Source of the DNA: Mangrovibrevibacter kandeliae
Lineage (GTDB): Bacteria > Pseudomonadota > Alphaproteobacteria > Rhizobiales > Rhizobiaceae
Length of the DNA stretch: 64,000 nucleotides
Reading direction: 5' to 3'
Assembly: GCF_024519155.1 (NCBI RefSeq)
Contig: NZ_JANIFJ010000003.1
Span: 124,001-188,000, forward strand
In this document: one piece after another, positions 30,024 through 40,896 of the stretch
Position numbering within the stretch: the first letter of the stretch is position 1
How the letters are laid out: each line of letters begins with the position of its first letter
Program-made: the position numbers and the translations under genes
The notes under the pieces: generated by a model
Databases searched by the model: none
The model's input: the letters and a program-made list of their open reading frames with translations, nothing else
What the model was told of the DNA's origin: nothing

Positions 30024-32603
30024 ATGAGCGCGGTGCACGGATCGGAGGCGGCGGGCAACAGCGAGCGGCAGCGGTCGGCGCCGGGCGGCCGTGTCCGCTC
30101 CCGCCTCGGCGCGGCCGTCGCCGCCCTGCGCATGGAGCCGGAGACGGGCGGTCTCGGCGGATGGCTCGCGCGGCAGGCGGCGATCGAAGCCGGCGCGCGC
30201 ACCGGCTTCTACGTCCTGCCGTTCGGGATGATCCTCGGGATCGTCTTCGTCGACGGTGCCGGCCTGCGCATCCCGCCCGCCGCCGCGGCCTTTGCGGCCG
30301 CGCTTTGCCTCGTAGCCGCCTGGCGGCTGCAGGATCGCCGGCTCGCGCGGTTGCCGATCCTGGGGCTGGGGGCGCTGGCGTTCGGCGTCGCCCTTGCGCA
30401 GATCGAACTGCGCCGCGACGCCGAGGTCATCTTTTCCGGCGAGGCGACCGTGCGGATCAGCGGCCTCGTCCTGTGGCGAGACAGCGACGATCGCGGCCGA
30501 CAACGCTACCTCCTGCGGATCGACGCGACCGAGCGGCCGCAGCTGTCGCGCCCGCCCCGCACCGCGCGGATCGTCGTCACGAGCCGGCATGTGCCCGTGC
30601 CGGTCGGTCACATCTATCAGGGCCTCGTGCGGCTGCGTGCGCCCTCCGGACCGGCCTACCCCGGCGGCCACGACTTCGCCTTCGCCCCTCTCTTCGAAGG
30701 CCCGGGCGCCTACGGCTTCGGCCTCGGCCCGCCCGATGCGGACGCGGCACTGTCGGCAGGAGAACCGCCAGACGTGGCGACGGCGGTGGGCCTCTGGCTG
30801 ACGAGGGTGCGGCTTGCGATCAGCGACCGGGTGCGCAGCGTCATCGGCGGCCCCGAGGGCGCGGTCGCATCCGCGCTGATCACCGGCGAGCGCAGCGGCA
30901 TTCCCGAGCCCGTCAACGAATGGCTGAGAGCGACGGGGCTCGCGCATGTCCTCTCGATCTCGGGCTTCCACATGGCGCTGGTCGCCGGCTTCGCCATGCT
31001 GATCGCGCGGGGTGCGCTCGCCGCCATTCCCGGCCTGGCGCTGACGGCGAACGTGAAGAAGTGGGCCGCGGCCATCGCCTTCCTCGTCGCCACCCTCTAC
31101 CTCCTCATCTCGGGCGGCGACGTCGCGACGCAGCGCAGCTACGTCATGCTCGCCATCATGCTCCTCGCGATCCTCGCCGACCGGGATGCGCTGACACTGC
31201 GCAACGTCGCGCTTGCTGGCATGGCGGTGCTCCTGATCGCGCCGCACGGCGCGATGACCGCGAGCTTCCAGATGTCCTTTGCCGCGACCGCGGCGCTCGT
31301 CGGCTTCTACGGCGCGGCCTCGCGCTGGTGGGCGCGGCGGAGGGCAGGGCGCGCCAGGTCACACACCGGCACCCTGCGCACGGTGGTGCTGTTCCTCACC
31401 GGGCTCGCGCTCTCCTCGCTCATCGCCGGCACGGCAACCGCGCCCTTCGCCGCCTATCACTTCCAGCGCCTGGCGCCTTACGGCCTTGTGGCGAATGTTC
31501 TGGTGATGCCGATCTTCAGCCTCTGGATCATGCCGCTGGCGCTTCTGGCGGTGCTGGTGATGCCGTTCGGGCTCGACTGGCCGCTGCTCTGGCTGATGGG
31601 CGAGGGGCTTTCGGTGGTCTTCGACGTCACGCGGTATCTCGCCGTGCACTTGCCCAACGCGACGACCGGGCTGCTGACGACGACCGGCCTCACGCTCCTG
31701 ACCCTTGCGCTGTGCGTCGGCGCGTTCCTCTCCAGCGCGCTTCGCTGGATCGCGGTGCCGATCGCGCTCGCGGGTCTCCTGCTCGCCCCCGACCGGCAGG
31801 AGCGGCCCGAACTCCTGGTGTTCGAGGATGGCCGGGAGGTCGCCCTGCTCGACGTCGCCGGCCGTCTTCAGCCGCTGCGCGAGCGGCCGGGACAGTTCGT
31901 GATGGCCCAGTGGGAAAGAGCCTTTCCGCCGGCCCCCGACGAGCGTGCCGCACCGGACGAAGCAGATGCTTCGGCCGATCCCGAAACCTCGGCCGAGGAC
32001 CCACCCGAGCCGATCATGGACGGCCTCGACGGCCCTGGATCCGGTTCGTCGCGAAGCTCGGCCGCACCATCTGCGCCGGCGAGCCCGGCCGCGCTCCGAC
32101 CGAAGCCGACCCGGCCGGAGGCGCACCCCCGAGGCGCCACCAGACGCCCGGCCGTCACGCCGCCGCCCTCCGCCTTCATGTGCCGCGACGGGCTCTGCCG
32201 GGCGACCAGCCGCGGCGGCCTCAAGGTCGTCTGGACTGAGGACTACACGCTGCTTGGCCGGGCCTGCGACGAGGCGGACGTCGTCATCGTCGCACGGGCC
32301 GCGCGCACGACGACGTGCCGCTCCGGCGCCATGCTGGCGACCCTGCGCACCCTCCGGCGCAGCGGTTCGCTCGCCATCCGACGCTCGCCGGTCACCGGCC
32401 GCGCCGAAGCCGAGACGTCGGTCGATCCCGTAAGCCAGCCCTGGAATGCGCACCGGCTGGAACGCTGGCCCGAGTTCTGGCGCAAGCCGGACGACGCCAA
32501 CCCGGCGCCCGCTGCCTCACCGAGGTCAGCACCTGCGTCCCGAGAGGCTCCCCCCGCCGCGGACGGGGCCGCTGGCGGTCCGCAGGACGACAGCGTTCAG
32601 TAG
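30024..32603 (+). CDS. comEC: ComEC/Rec2 family competence protein
   Basis: A polytopic inner-membrane protein of the ComEC family, which forms the channel for single-stranded DNA uptake in competent bacteria. The 859-residue protein has N-terminal membrane segments, a DUF4131 region (about 60-220), and the Competence domain (about 275-540) with [20 protein letters not shown]. After the last membrane segments (about residue 590) the C-terminus is a low-complexity linker rich in Pro, Ala and Glu, then a conserved block around [13 protein letters not shown]. No HxHxDH motif of the usual metallo-beta-lactamase domain is seen. Its stop lies within the end of the convergent lexA gene (seven-base overlap). 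Confidence 0.9.
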   Translation: MSAVHGSEAAGNSERQRSAPGGRVRSRLGAAVAALRMEPETGGLGGWLARQAAIEAGARTGFYVLPFGMILGIVFVDGAGLRIPPAAAAFAAALCLVAAWRLQDRRLARLPILGLGALAFGVALAQIELRRDAEVIFSGEATVRISGLVLWRDSDDRGRQRYLLRIDATERPQLSRPPRTARIVVTSRHVPVPVGHIYQGLVRLRAPSGPAYPGGHDFAFAPLFEGPGAYGFGLGPPDADAALSAGEPPDVATAVGLWLTRVRLAISDRVRSVIGGPEGAVASALITGERSGIPEPVNEWLRATGLAHVLSISGFHMALVAGFAMLIARGALAAIPGLALTANVKKWAAAIAFLVATLYLLISGGDVATQRSYVMLAIMLLAILADRDALTLRNVALAGMAVLLIAPHGAMTASFQMSFAATAALVGFYGAASRWWARRRAGRARSHTGTLRTVVLFLTGLALSSLIAGTATAPFAAYHFQRLAPYGLVANVLVMPIFSLWIMPLALLAVLVMPFGLDWPLLWLMGEGLSVVFDVTRYLAVHLPNATTGLLTTTGLTLLTLALCVGAFLSSALRWIAVPIALAGLLLAPDRQERPELLVFEDGREVALLDVAGRLQPLRERPGQFVMAQWERAFPPAPDERAAPDEADASADPETSAEDPPEPIMDGLDGPGSGSSRSSAAPSAPASPAALRPKPTRPEAHPRGATRRPAVTPPPSAFMCRDGLCRATSRGGLKVVWTEDYTLLGRACDEADVVIVARAARTTTCRSGAMLATLRTLRRSGSLAIRRSPVTGRAEAETSVDPVSQPWNAHRLERWPEFWRKPDDANPAPAASPRSAPASREAPPAADGAAGGPQDDSVQ

Positions 32604-33331
32604 CGGCGGATCAGACCGACCAGCCGGCCCTGCAGCCGCACCCGATCGGCGCTGAAGATGCGCGTCTCGTAGGCCGGGTTGGCCGCCTCGAGCGCGATGG
32701 TGTTGCCGCGCCGGCGGAAGCGCTTCAGCGTCGCCTCCTCATCATCCACGAGCGCCACGACGATCTGGCCCTGGTCGGCGGTGTCGCCGCGCCGGATCAC
32801 CACCGTGTCCCCGTCGAGGATGCCCGCCTCGACCATCGAATCGCCGCGCACCTCCAGAGCGTAGTGCTCGCCGCCGCCGAGCATGTCCGGCGGCACCGGC
32901 AGCGTGTGCGTCTGATGCTGGATCGCCGAGATCGGCACGCCCGCCGCTATCCGGCCCATGACCGGAATCGCCACCGCGCCGCCGGCCTCCACGTCCGCAG
33001 CCGAACGCTTCGGCTCCGCCCGGGCCGGCTCGGCCGCCGGCTCCGGCTTGACCCCGCGGCTGCCCTCGATGACGCTCGGCGTGAAGCCGGCCCGTCCCTT
33101 CGGCGCCTGGTTCATCGAGTCGGGCAGACGCAGCACCTCGAGCGCCCGCGCCCGGTTCGGCAGGCGGCGAATGAAGCCGCGCTCCTCCAGCGCAGTGATC
33201 AGCCGGTGGATGCCCGACTTCGACTTCAGGTCGAGCGCATCCTTCATCTCCTCGAAGGAGGGAGGCACGCCGGCTTCCTTCAGCCGTTCGTTGATGAACA
33301 GCAGGAGATCGTGCTGTTTGCGCGTGAGCAT
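32597..33331 (-). CDS. lexA: LexA repressor
   Basis: The SOS regulator: a DNA-binding repressor that cleaves itself when RecA is activated. The 244-residue protein has the N-terminal winged helix ([17 protein letters not shown]; recognition helix [16 protein letters not shown]), a long linker (about 72-120), the cleavage site Ala130-Gly131, and the catalytic dyad Ser165 and Lys203. The alphaproteobacterial linker is longer than in E. coli (202 residues). A direct repeat GTTC-N7-GTTC lies 43-57 bases upstream, matching the alphaproteobacterial SOS box, so it should regulate itself. Confidence 0.97.
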   Translation of the reverse strand: MLTRKQHDLLLFINERLKEAGVPPSFEEMKDALDLKSKSGIHRLITALEERGFIRRLPNRARALEVLRLPDSMNQAPKGRAGFTPSVIEGSRGVKPEPAAEPARAEPKRSAADVEAGGAVAIPVMGRIAAGVPISAIQHQTHTLPVPPDMLGGGEHYALEVRGDSMVEAGILDGDTVVIRRGDTADQGQIVVALVDDEEATLKRFRRRGNTIALEAANPAYETRIFSADRVRLQGRLVGLIRRY

Positions 33332-33373
33332 GCCGCGACTCGCTCCTCAAACAAAACCTGAACAAACCTATCT

Positions 33374-33388
33374 GTTCTGTTTGTGTTC
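33374..33388 (-). promoter_or_regulatory. SOS box (LexA operator) of lexA
   Basis: GTTC (33374-33377), seven bases, GTTC (33385-33388) on the plus strand, i.e. GAAC-N7-GAAC toward lexA. This is the known direct-repeat LexA operator of alphaproteobacteria, correctly placed in the lexA promoter. It is about 150 bases from the divergent ggt start. Confidence 0.85.
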
Positions 33389-33535
33389 CGCAAGGGGACT
33401 GCATTCGGCGATGCCGGTTCCCTGCGGGTCGCCGCCCCGCCGCAGGGATGCCCTGACGCGTGCGGGAGCGGTTGCCGGTTGCCGCCCGGTCGGCGATGGT
33501 CGAACAATGGCGCCATCCGAAGCGGGAGCTGCGCC

Positions 33536-35281
33536 ATGTCGATCCACACTCTCAGACGCCGAAGCGGCATCGTCGCGCTGGCGCTGCTCCTCCAGACCGG
33601 CGCCGCGGCCCTGGCGGCCTCGCCGAAGCCGGTCGCGGCCGAGCACGGCATGGTCGTCACCGCCCAGCACACCGCCTCCGACGTCGGCGTCGCCATCCTG
33701 CAGAACGGCGGCAACGCGGTCGATGCCGCCGTCGCCGTCGGCTACGCGCTCGCCGTTACCTATCCGCGCGCCGGCAATCTCGGTGGTGGCGGCTTCATGA
33801 CCATTCGCATGGCCGACGGGCGGACGACCTTCCTCGACTTCCGCGAGAAGGCGCCGCTCGGCGCGACGAAGGACATGTATCTCGACGCTTCCGGCAAGCC
33901 GGTGAAGGGCGCCTCGACCAGTGGCTGGCTGGCCGTCGGCGTGCCCGGCACCGTGGCGGGCCTCGAATATGCCCGCGCGCACTACGGGACGAAGGACCGT
34001 GCAGATCTCATCGCGCCGGCGCTGACCTATGCCCGGGACGGGTTCACCTTCGACGCCGGAGACGCGGCGGCCTTTGCGGGCGGTTCGGCCAAGCTCGCCA
34101 TGGATCCGAGCGCAGGCCCGATCTTCCTCGGCGACGACGGCAAGCCGCCCGCCAGCGGCGAGCGGCTGGTCCAGCCGGACCTCGCGACGACGCTGGCGAC
34201 GATCTCGGAGACGGGCGTGGACGGGTTCTACCGTGGCGCGACCGCCGAAGCGATCGTTGCGGCGAGCAAGGCCGGCGGCGGCGTCCTGTCGCAGGAGGAT
34301 CTCGCGGACTACCGGGTTCGCGAGCTGAAGCCGGTGACCTGCGACTACCGCGGCTATACGGTGATCTCCTCGCCGCCGCCGAGCTCCGGCGGGGTGATCA
34401 TCTGCGAGATCCTGAACATTCTGAAGGCCTATCCGCTCGGCGAGAGCGGCTCCGGCTCGGCGAAGACCGTGCACTGGATGATCGAGGCGATGCGCCACGC
34501 CTATGTCGATCGCAACACCGAGCTCGGGGATCCCGACTTCGTCGACAATCCGGTCGACCGCCTGCTGTCGGAGGCGCACGCCGCGGAAATCCGCGAAGAG
34601 ATCGATCCGGACCATGCCGGGGTCTCGGCCGACCTCAAGCCGGAAGGCTTCGGTGAGAGCCACGAGACGACGCACTATTCGATCGTCGACGAGGCCGGCA
34701 ACGCCGTCGCCGTCACCTACACGCTGAACGGCTCCTACGGCGCAGGCGTGATGGCACCGGGCACCGGCGTGCTGATGAACAACGAGATGGACGATTTCAC
34801 CCAGAAGCCCGGTGTGCCCAATCTCTACGGCCTCGTGCAGGGCGAGGCGAACGCGATCGCGCCGAAGAAGTCGCCGCTGTCCTCGATGAGCCCGACCATC
34901 GTGACGAAGGACGGCAAGGTGGCGATGGTGATCGGCAGTCCCGGCGGCTCGCGCATCATCACCATCACGCTGGAGGCGATCCTCAACGTCATCGACCACG
35001 GCATGACCATCCAGGAGGCGATCGACGCGCCGCGCATCCATCACCAGTGGCTCCCGGACACGGTAGCGATGGAGCCGTTCGCCCTGTCGCCCGATACCGT
35101 CGCAAAGCTCGAGGCGATGGGCCACACGGTTGCCGTCGACAAGGACTGGCCGGTCTGGGGCGAGGCGGCCGGCATCCTCGTCGGCGGGCCGAGCCTGGCA
35201 GACCAGGACCCGAAGCGTCCGCAGCGCTATTTCGGCGCCGAGGACAGCCGCGCGGCGGCCGGCGCGGCACGCGGGTACTGA
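33536..35281 (+). CDS. ggt: Gamma-glutamyltranspeptidase
   Basis: A periplasmic N-terminal nucleophile hydrolase that breaks glutathione and other gamma-glutamyl compounds. The 581-residue precursor has a signal peptide (about 1-27), the large-subunit segments GGNAVDAAVAVGYAL and GNLGGGGFMTI, and the autocleavage site before Thr378 in HETTHYSIVD. The small subunit carries TLNGSYG, LNNEMDDF-like MNNEMDDF, and the oxyanion-region SSMSPTIV and GSPGGSRIIT. It stands alone between lexA and moeA, genes that are usually adjacent in Rhizobiales, so it looks inserted. Codon use and GC resemble the neighbours. Confidence 0.95.
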   Translation: MSIHTLRRRSGIVALALLLQTGAAALAASPKPVAAEHGMVVTAQHTASDVGVAILQNGGNAVDAAVAVGYALAVTYPRAGNLGGGGFMTIRMADGRTTFLDFREKAPLGATKDMYLDASGKPVKGASTSGWLAVGVPGTVAGLEYARAHYGTKDRADLIAPALTYARDGFTFDAGDAAAFAGGSAKLAMDPSAGPIFLGDDGKPPASGERLVQPDLATTLATISETGVDGFYRGATAEAIVAASKAGGGVLSQEDLADYRVRELKPVTCDYRGYTVISSPPPSSGGVIICEILNILKAYPLGESGSGSAKTVHWMIEAMRHAYVDRNTELGDPDFVDNPVDRLLSEAHAAEIREEIDPDHAGVSADLKPEGFGESHETTHYSIVDEAGNAVAVTYTLNGSYGAGVMAPGTGVLMNNEMDDFTQKPGVPNLYGLVQGEANAIAPKKSPLSSMSPTIVTKDGKVAMVIGSPGGSRIITITLEAILNVIDHGMTIQEAIDAPRIHHQWLPDTVAMEPFALSPDTVAKLEAMGHTVAVDKDWPVWGEAAGILVGGPSLADQDPKRPQRYFGAEDSRAAAGAARGY

Positions 35282-35305
35282 CGCCCAGCCGTCGCGCGCA
35301 ATGGA

Positions 35306-36511
35306 TCAGCCGTCGAGCGGGACGAACGAGCAGGGCTCGCCCGCTTCACCGGCCGGCGCGTGCGGCGGACGGATCAGCAGGGCGTCGGCGCGGGCGTAGA
35401 TCGACAGGAGCGAGGAATCCTGGCGGGGCAGGGGCGTGACCACGACGCGGTGGCCGTCATCGCTGAGCGTCGCCCGGACATAGTCGGCGCGATGGTCGTT
35501 GGCCGGCACTGCCGCGCCGAGCGCGCCGGCGCGTTCGGCACTCACGGTGGGCCGGCCGGCGAGCGCGCGCACCAGGGGCGCGAGGAACAGCGTCGCGGTG
35601 ACCATCGAGGAGGCGGGGTTGCCGGGCAGGCCGAGGACCCGCATCGCGCCGAGCTGGCCGGCCATCAGCGGCTTGCCCGGCCGCATCGCGACTTTCCAGA
35701 AGTCGAGGGAAACGCCCTTTTCGGCAAAGACCGTGCCGGCGAGGTCGTGATCGCCGACCGAGGCGCCGCCGATGGTGACGAGGATGTCGACGCCTTCCGC
35801 GACGGCGCGGTCAACGCGGGCACCGATGTCTGCGGTGTCGTCCGCCGCGATGCCGTAGTCGAGCGGCTCGCCGCCGGCCGCTGTGACCATCGCGGCGACG
35901 CCAAACGTGTTCGAGGCGACGATCTGGGACGGACCGACGGGTTCGCCCGGCAGCACCAGCTCGTCGCCGGTCGCGAGGATCGCGACGCGCGGCCGACGGA
36001 GAGCCGCCAGGGCCGGATGGCCGCCGCTCGCGGCGAGTGCGATGGCGCCGGGCGTCAGCATCGTCCCGGCGGGCAGCAGCACGTCGCCCTCGGAGAAATC
36101 GTTGCCGGCCCGGCGGATGTGTCGGCCGGCCTCGACCGGCTCGGTCGGGCGGACGGTCTCGTCCGCGCCGCGCTCGGCGTTCTCCTGGATCAGCACGGCG
36201 TCGGCGCCGGCCGGGACGGGCGCGCCGGTGAAGATGCGCACGGTTTCGCCGGCCTCAAGATGCCCCTCGTAGGCCCGCCCGGCGGCCGACTCGCCGATCA
36301 GCCGCAGCGGCGGAAGGCCGGGTGCAGTGTCGGCCGCGCGCACCGCATAGCCGTCCATCGCCGAGGCGTCGAAGGCGGGCTGCGTGCGGGTTGCCGTCAG
36401 ATCCTGGGCAAGGATGCGGCCGAGCGCGGCGGCGAGCGGCAGGCTCTCGCTTCCGGCGACGGCTCCGGTCGTGCCGACGATCCGGGCGAAAGCCTCCTCG
36501 ACGGTGATCAT
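35306..36511 (-). CDS. moeA: Molybdopterin molybdenumtransferase MoeA
   Basis: Inserts molybdate into adenylated molybdopterin to form the molybdenum cofactor. The 401-residue protein has the MoeA N-terminal domains ([29 protein letters not shown]), the MoCF-binding domain with [13 protein letters not shown] and the glycine-rich [11 protein letters not shown], and [13 protein letters not shown], then the C-terminal domain. Its ATG overlaps the moaC stop by four bases (ATGA), so it is translated from the ppiD-trp-moa transcript. It converges with ggt. Confidence 0.95.
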   Translation of the reverse strand: MITVEEAFARIVGTTGAVAGSESLPLAAALGRILAQDLTATRTQPAFDASAMDGYAVRAADTAPGLPPLRLIGESAAGRAYEGHLEAGETVRIFTGAPVPAGADAVLIQENAERGADETVRPTEPVEAGRHIRRAGNDFSEGDVLLPAGTMLTPGAIALAASGGHPALAALRRPRVAILATGDELVLPGEPVGPSQIVASNTFGVAAMVTAAGGEPLDYGIAADDTADIGARVDRAVAEGVDILVTIGGASVGDHDLAGTVFAEKGVSLDFWKVAMRPGKPLMAGQLGAMRVLGLPGNPASSMVTATLFLAPLVRALAGRPTVSAERAGALGAAVPANDHRADYVRATLSDDGHRVVVTPLPRQDSSLLSIYARADALLIRPPHAPAGEAGEPCSFVPLDG

Positions 36512-37002
36512 GCGGCGGTCCAGTGCCCGGAGCGGCCGCCCGACTTCTCGAGCAGCCGGATGCCGGAAATCGTCATGCCCCGGTCAACCGCCTTGGCCAT
36601 GTCGTAGATGGTGAGGCAGGCGACCGACACCGCGGTCAGCGCTTCCATCTCGACGCCGGTCTTGCCGCCCACCTTGGCCATCGCGGTCACGCGCAGGCCG
36701 GGCAGGGCCTCGTCGGCTTCGATCTCGACCGCCACCTTGTTCAGCATCAGCGGGTGGCAGAGCGGGATCAGCTCGTGCGTGCGCTTGGCGGCCATGATGC
36801 CGGCGATGCGCGACACGGCGAGGACGTCGCCCTTTTTGGTGTCGCCGGCGAGGATCAGCGCCAGCGTCTCCGGCGCCATCGTCACCACCCCCTCGGCCCG
36901 CGCGACGCGCTCGGTTTCGGCCTTGTCGCCGACGTCGACCATCGAGGCCGTGCCGCTGGCGTCGAGATGGGTGAGACGCCCGCCACCGCCCGTCTCGCTC
37001 AC
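36508..37002 (-). CDS. moaC: Cyclic pyranopterin monophosphate synthase MoaC
   Basis: Second enzyme of molybdenum cofactor synthesis, acting with MoaA to make cyclic pyranopterin monophosphate. The 164-residue protein has the opening [16 protein letters not shown], the central [16 protein letters not shown] and [26 protein letters not shown]-type segments with the conserved catalytic lysines. It starts with GTG overlapping the trpC stop by four bases (GTGA), giving coupled translation. moaA is not in the window. Confidence 0.96.
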   Translation of the reverse strand: MSETGGGGRLTHLDASGTASMVDVGDKAETERVARAEGVVTMAPETLALILAGDTKKGDVLAVSRIAGIMAAKRTHELIPLCHPLMLNKVAVEIEADEALPGLRVTAMAKVGGKTGVEMEALTAVSVACLTIYDMAKAVDRGMTISGIRLLEKSGGRSGHWTAA

Positions 37003-37805
37003 GCGGCCCCCGCATCGAGGCCGAGCAGCGCGCGTGTCGCGGCTTCGACGTCGTCCTGTCGCATCAGGCTTTCGCCGACGAGGAAGGTGGTGATGCCGCT
37101 GCCGGCCAGGCGCCGGCAGTCCTCGCTGGTGTGGATGCCGCTCTCGCCGACGAGCAGGCGGTCCTCCGGCACCAGGGGCGCCAGCCGCTCGGCGGTCGCG
37201 AGGTCGGTGTTGAACGTCCTGAGGTCGCGGTTGTTGACGCCGATGAGCGGCGAGCGCAGCCGCAGGGCGCGCTCCATCTCGGCCGTGTCGTGCACCTCCA
37301 CGAGGACGTCCATGCCGTGGCCGATGGCAGCCGCTTCCAACTCGGCCGCACAGGCGTCGTCGACCGCGGCCATGATCACCAGGATCGCGTCGGCACCCCA
37401 GGCGCGCGCCTCCACCACCTGATAGGGGTCGTAGAGGAAGTCCTTGCGCAGCACCGGCAGGTCCGTCGCCTCGCGGCATGCGGCGAGAAAGCTCGGGTCG
37501 CCCTGGAAGGACGGGCGGTCGGTCAGGACGCTGAGGCAGGCTGCGCCGCCGCGCGCATAGGCCTCGGCGAGGCGCGGCGGGTCGAAGTCGGGGCGGATCA
37601 GCCCCTTGGACGGGCTCGCCTTCTTCACCTCGGCGATCAGCCCGTAGAGGCCTTCCGCCTGTTTCTCCCGCAAGGCTTCCACGAAGCCGCGGGGCGCGGA
37701 CTGGGTCCGCGCCTCGGCATCGAGCGTCGCCAGCGAGACGCGGGCCTTGGCCGCGGCGATCTCCTCGCGCTTGTAGGCGCCGATATGGGCCAGGATGTCG
37801 GTCAT
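36999..37805 (-). CDS. trpC: Indole-3-glycerol phosphate synthase
   Basis: A TIM-barrel enzyme that closes CdRP to indole-3-glycerol phosphate in tryptophan synthesis. The 268-residue protein carries [19 protein letters not shown] (catalytic Lys and substrate phosphate contacts), [26 protein letters not shown] (catalytic Lys) and [14 protein letters not shown]. It is a stand-alone TrpC, not fused to TrpF. Both ends overlap their neighbours by four bases (trpD before, moaC after). Confidence 0.97.
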   Translation of the reverse strand: MTDILAHIGAYKREEIAAAKARVSLATLDAEARTQSAPRGFVEALREKQAEGLYGLIAEVKKASPSKGLIRPDFDPPRLAEAYARGGAACLSVLTDRPSFQGDPSFLAACREATDLPVLRKDFLYDPYQVVEARAWGADAILVIMAAVDDACAAELEAAAIGHGMDVLVEVHDTAEMERALRLRSPLIGVNNRDLRTFNTDLATAERLAPLVPEDRLLVGESGIHTSEDCRRLAGSGITTFLVGESLMRQDDVEAATRALLGLDAGAA

Positions 37806-38833
37806 GCCGCGCCTCCTTTGTCGGCATTGCTGGCGGCGACGAGGCGGTCGAGCACGATCCGCGCCTTGCCGCCGTCGATCGACTGGCGTGCCTGTTCGAT
37901 GCCCTGACGAAGGTCTTGCGCACGCCCGGCCATCACCAGCGCGCCGGCCGCGTTCAGCAGCACGATGTCGCGATAGCCGCCTTCGGCGCCGTCCAGCACC
38001 GCCCTCAGCGCGGCGGCGTTCGCCCCTGCGTCGCCGCCGCGGATCTCGTCGAGCGGCCGGCAGGCGAGGCCGAACTCCTCGGGATGGACCGTGAAGGTGC
38101 TGATCGCGCCCGCCTCGAGCGCGGCGACCTCCGTCGTCCCGCAGACCGTCATCTCGTCGAGGCCGTCGCCATGCACCACCCAGGCGCGTTCCGCACCGAG
38201 CGTCTTCAGCGTCTCGGCGATCGGAACCAGCCAGTCGCGCGAGAAGACCCCGACGAGCAGCCGCTTCACGCTGGCCGGATTGGACAGCGGCCCGAGAAGG
38301 TTGAAGACCGTGCGGGTGCCGAGCTCGACCCGGCTCGGCCCGACGAAGCGCATCGCCGCATGATGGGCCGGTGCGAACATGAAGCCGAGCCCGACCTCGC
38401 GGATGGTGCGCCCGATCGCGGCGGGGGAGAGCTCGACATCGACGCCGAGCGCGGTGAGGACGTCCGCCGCGCCGGACTTCGACGACAGCGCCCGGTTGCC
38501 GTGCTTGGCGACGGTGACGCCGCAGCCGGCGAGCACGAAGGCCGAGCAGGTCGAGACGTTGACGGTGCCGGCATGGTCCCCGCCCGTCCCGACGATGTCG
38601 ACCGCATCCGCCGGAGCGTCCACCCGCAGCATGTTGGCCCGCATCACCGCCACCGCGCCGGCGATCTCGTCCACCGTCTCGCCGCGCACGCGCAGCGCCA
38701 TCAGCAGTCCGCCGATCTGCGAGGGCGTCGCTTCTCCCGACATCATGATCGCGAAGGCCGCCTCGGCTTCCTGCCGCGACAGGGGGTAGCCGTCGGCGGC
38801 CTTCGCGATGAACGGCTTGAGGGTTGCGCTCAT
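37802..38833 (-). CDS. trpD: Anthranilate phosphoribosyltransferase
   Basis: Transfers phosphoribose from PRPP to anthranilate. The 343-residue protein has the glycine-rich PRPP loop [18 protein letters not shown], the [17 protein letters not shown] motif and [10 protein letters not shown]. No trpG glutaminase is attached or adjacent; in rhizobia anthranilate synthase is usually a TrpE-G fusion elsewhere. It overlaps ppiD and trpC by four bases on either side. Confidence 0.97.
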   Translation of the reverse strand: MSATLKPFIAKAADGYPLSRQEAEAAFAIMMSGEATPSQIGGLLMALRVRGETVDEIAGAVAVMRANMLRVDAPADAVDIVGTGGDHAGTVNVSTCSAFVLAGCGVTVAKHGNRALSSKSGAADVLTALGVDVELSPAAIGRTIREVGLGFMFAPAHHAAMRFVGPSRVELGTRTVFNLLGPLSNPASVKRLLVGVFSRDWLVPIAETLKTLGAERAWVVHGDGLDEMTVCGTTEVAALEAGAISTFTVHPEEFGLACRPLDEIRGGDAGANAAALRAVLDGAEGGYRDIVLLNAAGALVMAGRAQDLRQGIEQARQSIDGGKARIVLDRLVAASNADKGGAA

Positions 38834-40719
38834 CGGGCGACGGACCTGGCCTGTTCCATGGCGTTCTGGTTCACGCGAACCGGATAGCGCGACTGCAGGA
38901 GCGTGACGTAGCTGTCGGCGACGTCGTTGGCCATCAGCTCCGACAGCTGGTCGGCCTGGGCCTGCGAGACGTTGGACAGCGGGTCGGCCGGCGGCGCGAC
39001 CTCGGCCACCTTGAGGACGAGCCGGTTGGCGGCGTCGCTCGCCGGTGCGGTGGCAACGAGGCCCTGCGGCCCGGCAAACGCTGCGGCGACAGCCGACTGG
39101 CCGAGCTCCTGGATGCCGCTCTGACGCGTCACCGCCGTCGCGGTCGCCTTCGCAACGCCGGCCTCGGCTGCGATCGCCTCGAGGCTTTCGCCCGCTTCGA
39201 TCCGGGTCTTGTAGCCGTTCGCGCGCTCGTCGAGGAGGCGCGCCGTCTCGCCCGCCTTCCAGTCGGCGACGACCTTGTCGTGCACCTCGTCCAGCGTGCG
39301 GTCGCGCGCGGGGTCGACGCTCGCAACGTCATAGAAGAGGTAGCCGTCCGCGCCGAGGTTGAGCGGCGGATTGTCGAGCCCGGCGTCGGTGGCGAAGACG
39401 GCCGGCAGAAGCTTGTCGGCGGCCGGCAGGTCGGCGACGGGCTTGCCGTCGGGCCCATTGCCCTGTTCGTCCACCGCCTTGATGGTCACGGCGTTGAGCT
39501 TGGCCTTGGCGGCGGCCTCCTGCAGCGTCGCACCGCCGGCGCGGGCGTCCTCGAAGTCCTGCTCGATGTCGAACACCTGCTGGCGGGCCGCTTCCAACGC
39601 CAGCTCCTTGCGGATGTCGTCGCGCACCGCGTCGAGCGGCTTCTGCTCCTCCGGCTGGATATCGGTCACCCGCAGGATCACCGGGCCGAAGGTGCCCTCG
39701 ACGACGCCGCTCGGCTGCCCCTGCTGCAGCTCGAAGGCCGCATCGGCGACCGCCGGGTCCGGAATGTCGGACTTGCCAAGCAGGCCGAGCTCGGTGTCGG
39801 AGAGGCTGCGGCCGCTCGCCGTGACGAGATCCTCGAAGCTCGATCCTGCGGCAAGCTTGGCCGCGGCCGCGTCGGCGCTCGCCCGGTCGGGATAGACGAT
39901 CTGCTGGATCCGGCGCCTTTCCGGCGTCGTGTAGTGCTGCCGGTTGCGGTCGTAGTCCTGGTCGACCTCCTGATCGGTGATCGCGGACGGGTCGGACAGT
40001 TGCTCCGGCGTCAGCTCGGCGTAGACGAGCGCGCGGTATTCCGGCGCGCGATAGTCGCTCTTGTGCGCCTCGTAGTAGCTGCGCAGCTGGTCGGCGGAGG
40101 GTTCCGCCACCGGCTGGACCAGCGCCGGCGTCAGCGTCACGTAGTCGATGGTCCGCCGCTCGCCGGTGCGCAGCCCGAGCGCGGTGCGGAAGACCTGCGG
40201 CAGCTTGATCCCCTCGCTCACGGCCTCGACGATCTGGCTGCGTTTGGCCGCCGCCGCCCGGTTCTGGATGTAGGTGTCTTCCTTGATGCGGGCGTTGCGC
40301 AGCACGCTGGTGAAGGCGGTGCGCGAGAAGTTGCCCGCCGAATCCTGGAAGCTCGGATCTTCGGAGATCGAGCGGGCCAGCCGGTCCTTCGACAGGCCGA
40401 GCCCGATCGCGTCCGCCTGCGCATCCAGCGTCGCACCCGCGACGACCTGGCGGAGAACGCGCTGGTCGAGCCCGAACATCTGCGCCTCCTCGGCCGTCGG
40501 CCGGCGCTGCAGCTGGCGCGACAGCGCGACCATGCCCTGCTGGTAGGCGAGGGCGTAGTCGTCGATCGACACGGTGGCGTCGCCGGCCGTCACCACGGTG
40601 CTGCTCGAGCCGCCGCGAAAGACGTCGGCGATGCCCCAGACCGCGAAGCTCAGCACGAGGACCGCGAGCAGCAGCTTGGCCACGAAGCCCGACGCCGCGC
40701 CGCGCATCTGATTCAGCAT
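38830..40719 (-). CDS. ppiD: PpiD-like periplasmic folding chaperone / peptidyl-prolyl isomerase
   Basis: A membrane-anchored SurA/PpiD-type protein that helps fold exported proteins at the Sec exit. The 629-residue protein has one N-terminal membrane anchor (about 12-33, [20 protein letters not shown]), a SurA-like N-terminal region (about 45-185) and a parvulin-like central domain (about 240-370), but the parvulin core looks divergent, as in other alphaproteobacterial PpiD proteins. The start follows GGAAGGTGG. It heads the ppiD-trpD-trpC-moaC-moeA unit, each gene overlapping the next by four bases. Isomerase activity is uncertain. Confidence 0.88.
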   Translation of the reverse strand: MLNQMRGAASGFVAKLLLAVLVLSFAVWGIADVFRGGSSSTVVTAGDATVSIDDYALAYQQGMVALSRQLQRRPTAEEAQMFGLDQRVLRQVVAGATLDAQADAIGLGLSKDRLARSISEDPSFQDSAGNFSRTAFTSVLRNARIKEDTYIQNRAAAAKRSQIVEAVSEGIKLPQVFRTALGLRTGERRTIDYVTLTPALVQPVAEPSADQLRSYYEAHKSDYRAPEYRALVYAELTPEQLSDPSAITDQEVDQDYDRNRQHYTTPERRRIQQIVYPDRASADAAAAKLAAGSSFEDLVTASGRSLSDTELGLLGKSDIPDPAVADAAFELQQGQPSGVVEGTFGPVILRVTDIQPEEQKPLDAVRDDIRKELALEAARQQVFDIEQDFEDARAGGATLQEAAAKAKLNAVTIKAVDEQGNGPDGKPVADLPAADKLLPAVFATDAGLDNPPLNLGADGYLFYDVASVDPARDRTLDEVHDKVVADWKAGETARLLDERANGYKTRIEAGESLEAIAAEAGVAKATATAVTRQSGIQELGQSAVAAAFAGPQGLVATAPASDAANRLVLKVAEVAPPADPLSNVSQAQADQLSELMANDVADSYVTLLQSRYPVRVNQNAMEQARSVAR

Positions 40720-40840
40720 GTTCCACCTTCCATCTGTCGGAGCGGCGACATCTCTGTGCGGTCACTCCAGGGCCGGATCGATCGGTTCGTCGTGTCCGTC
40801 GGCAGACTATTAGGAAAAGCCGGTCCCGGCACGCAAGCAC

Positions 40841-40869
40841 TTGCTTTCCCGTCCGTGCACGTGAATTTA
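40841..40869 (+). promoter_or_regulatory. Candidate promoter for tpiA
   Basis: TTGCTT (40841-40846), a 17-base spacer and AATTTA (40864-40869) in the 177-base divergent region between ppiD and tpiA, about 28 bases before the tpiA start. The -10 match is weak. Confidence 0.28.
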
Positions 40870-40896
40870 AGCGCTCCGCACGTCCGGGGAGGGTTC

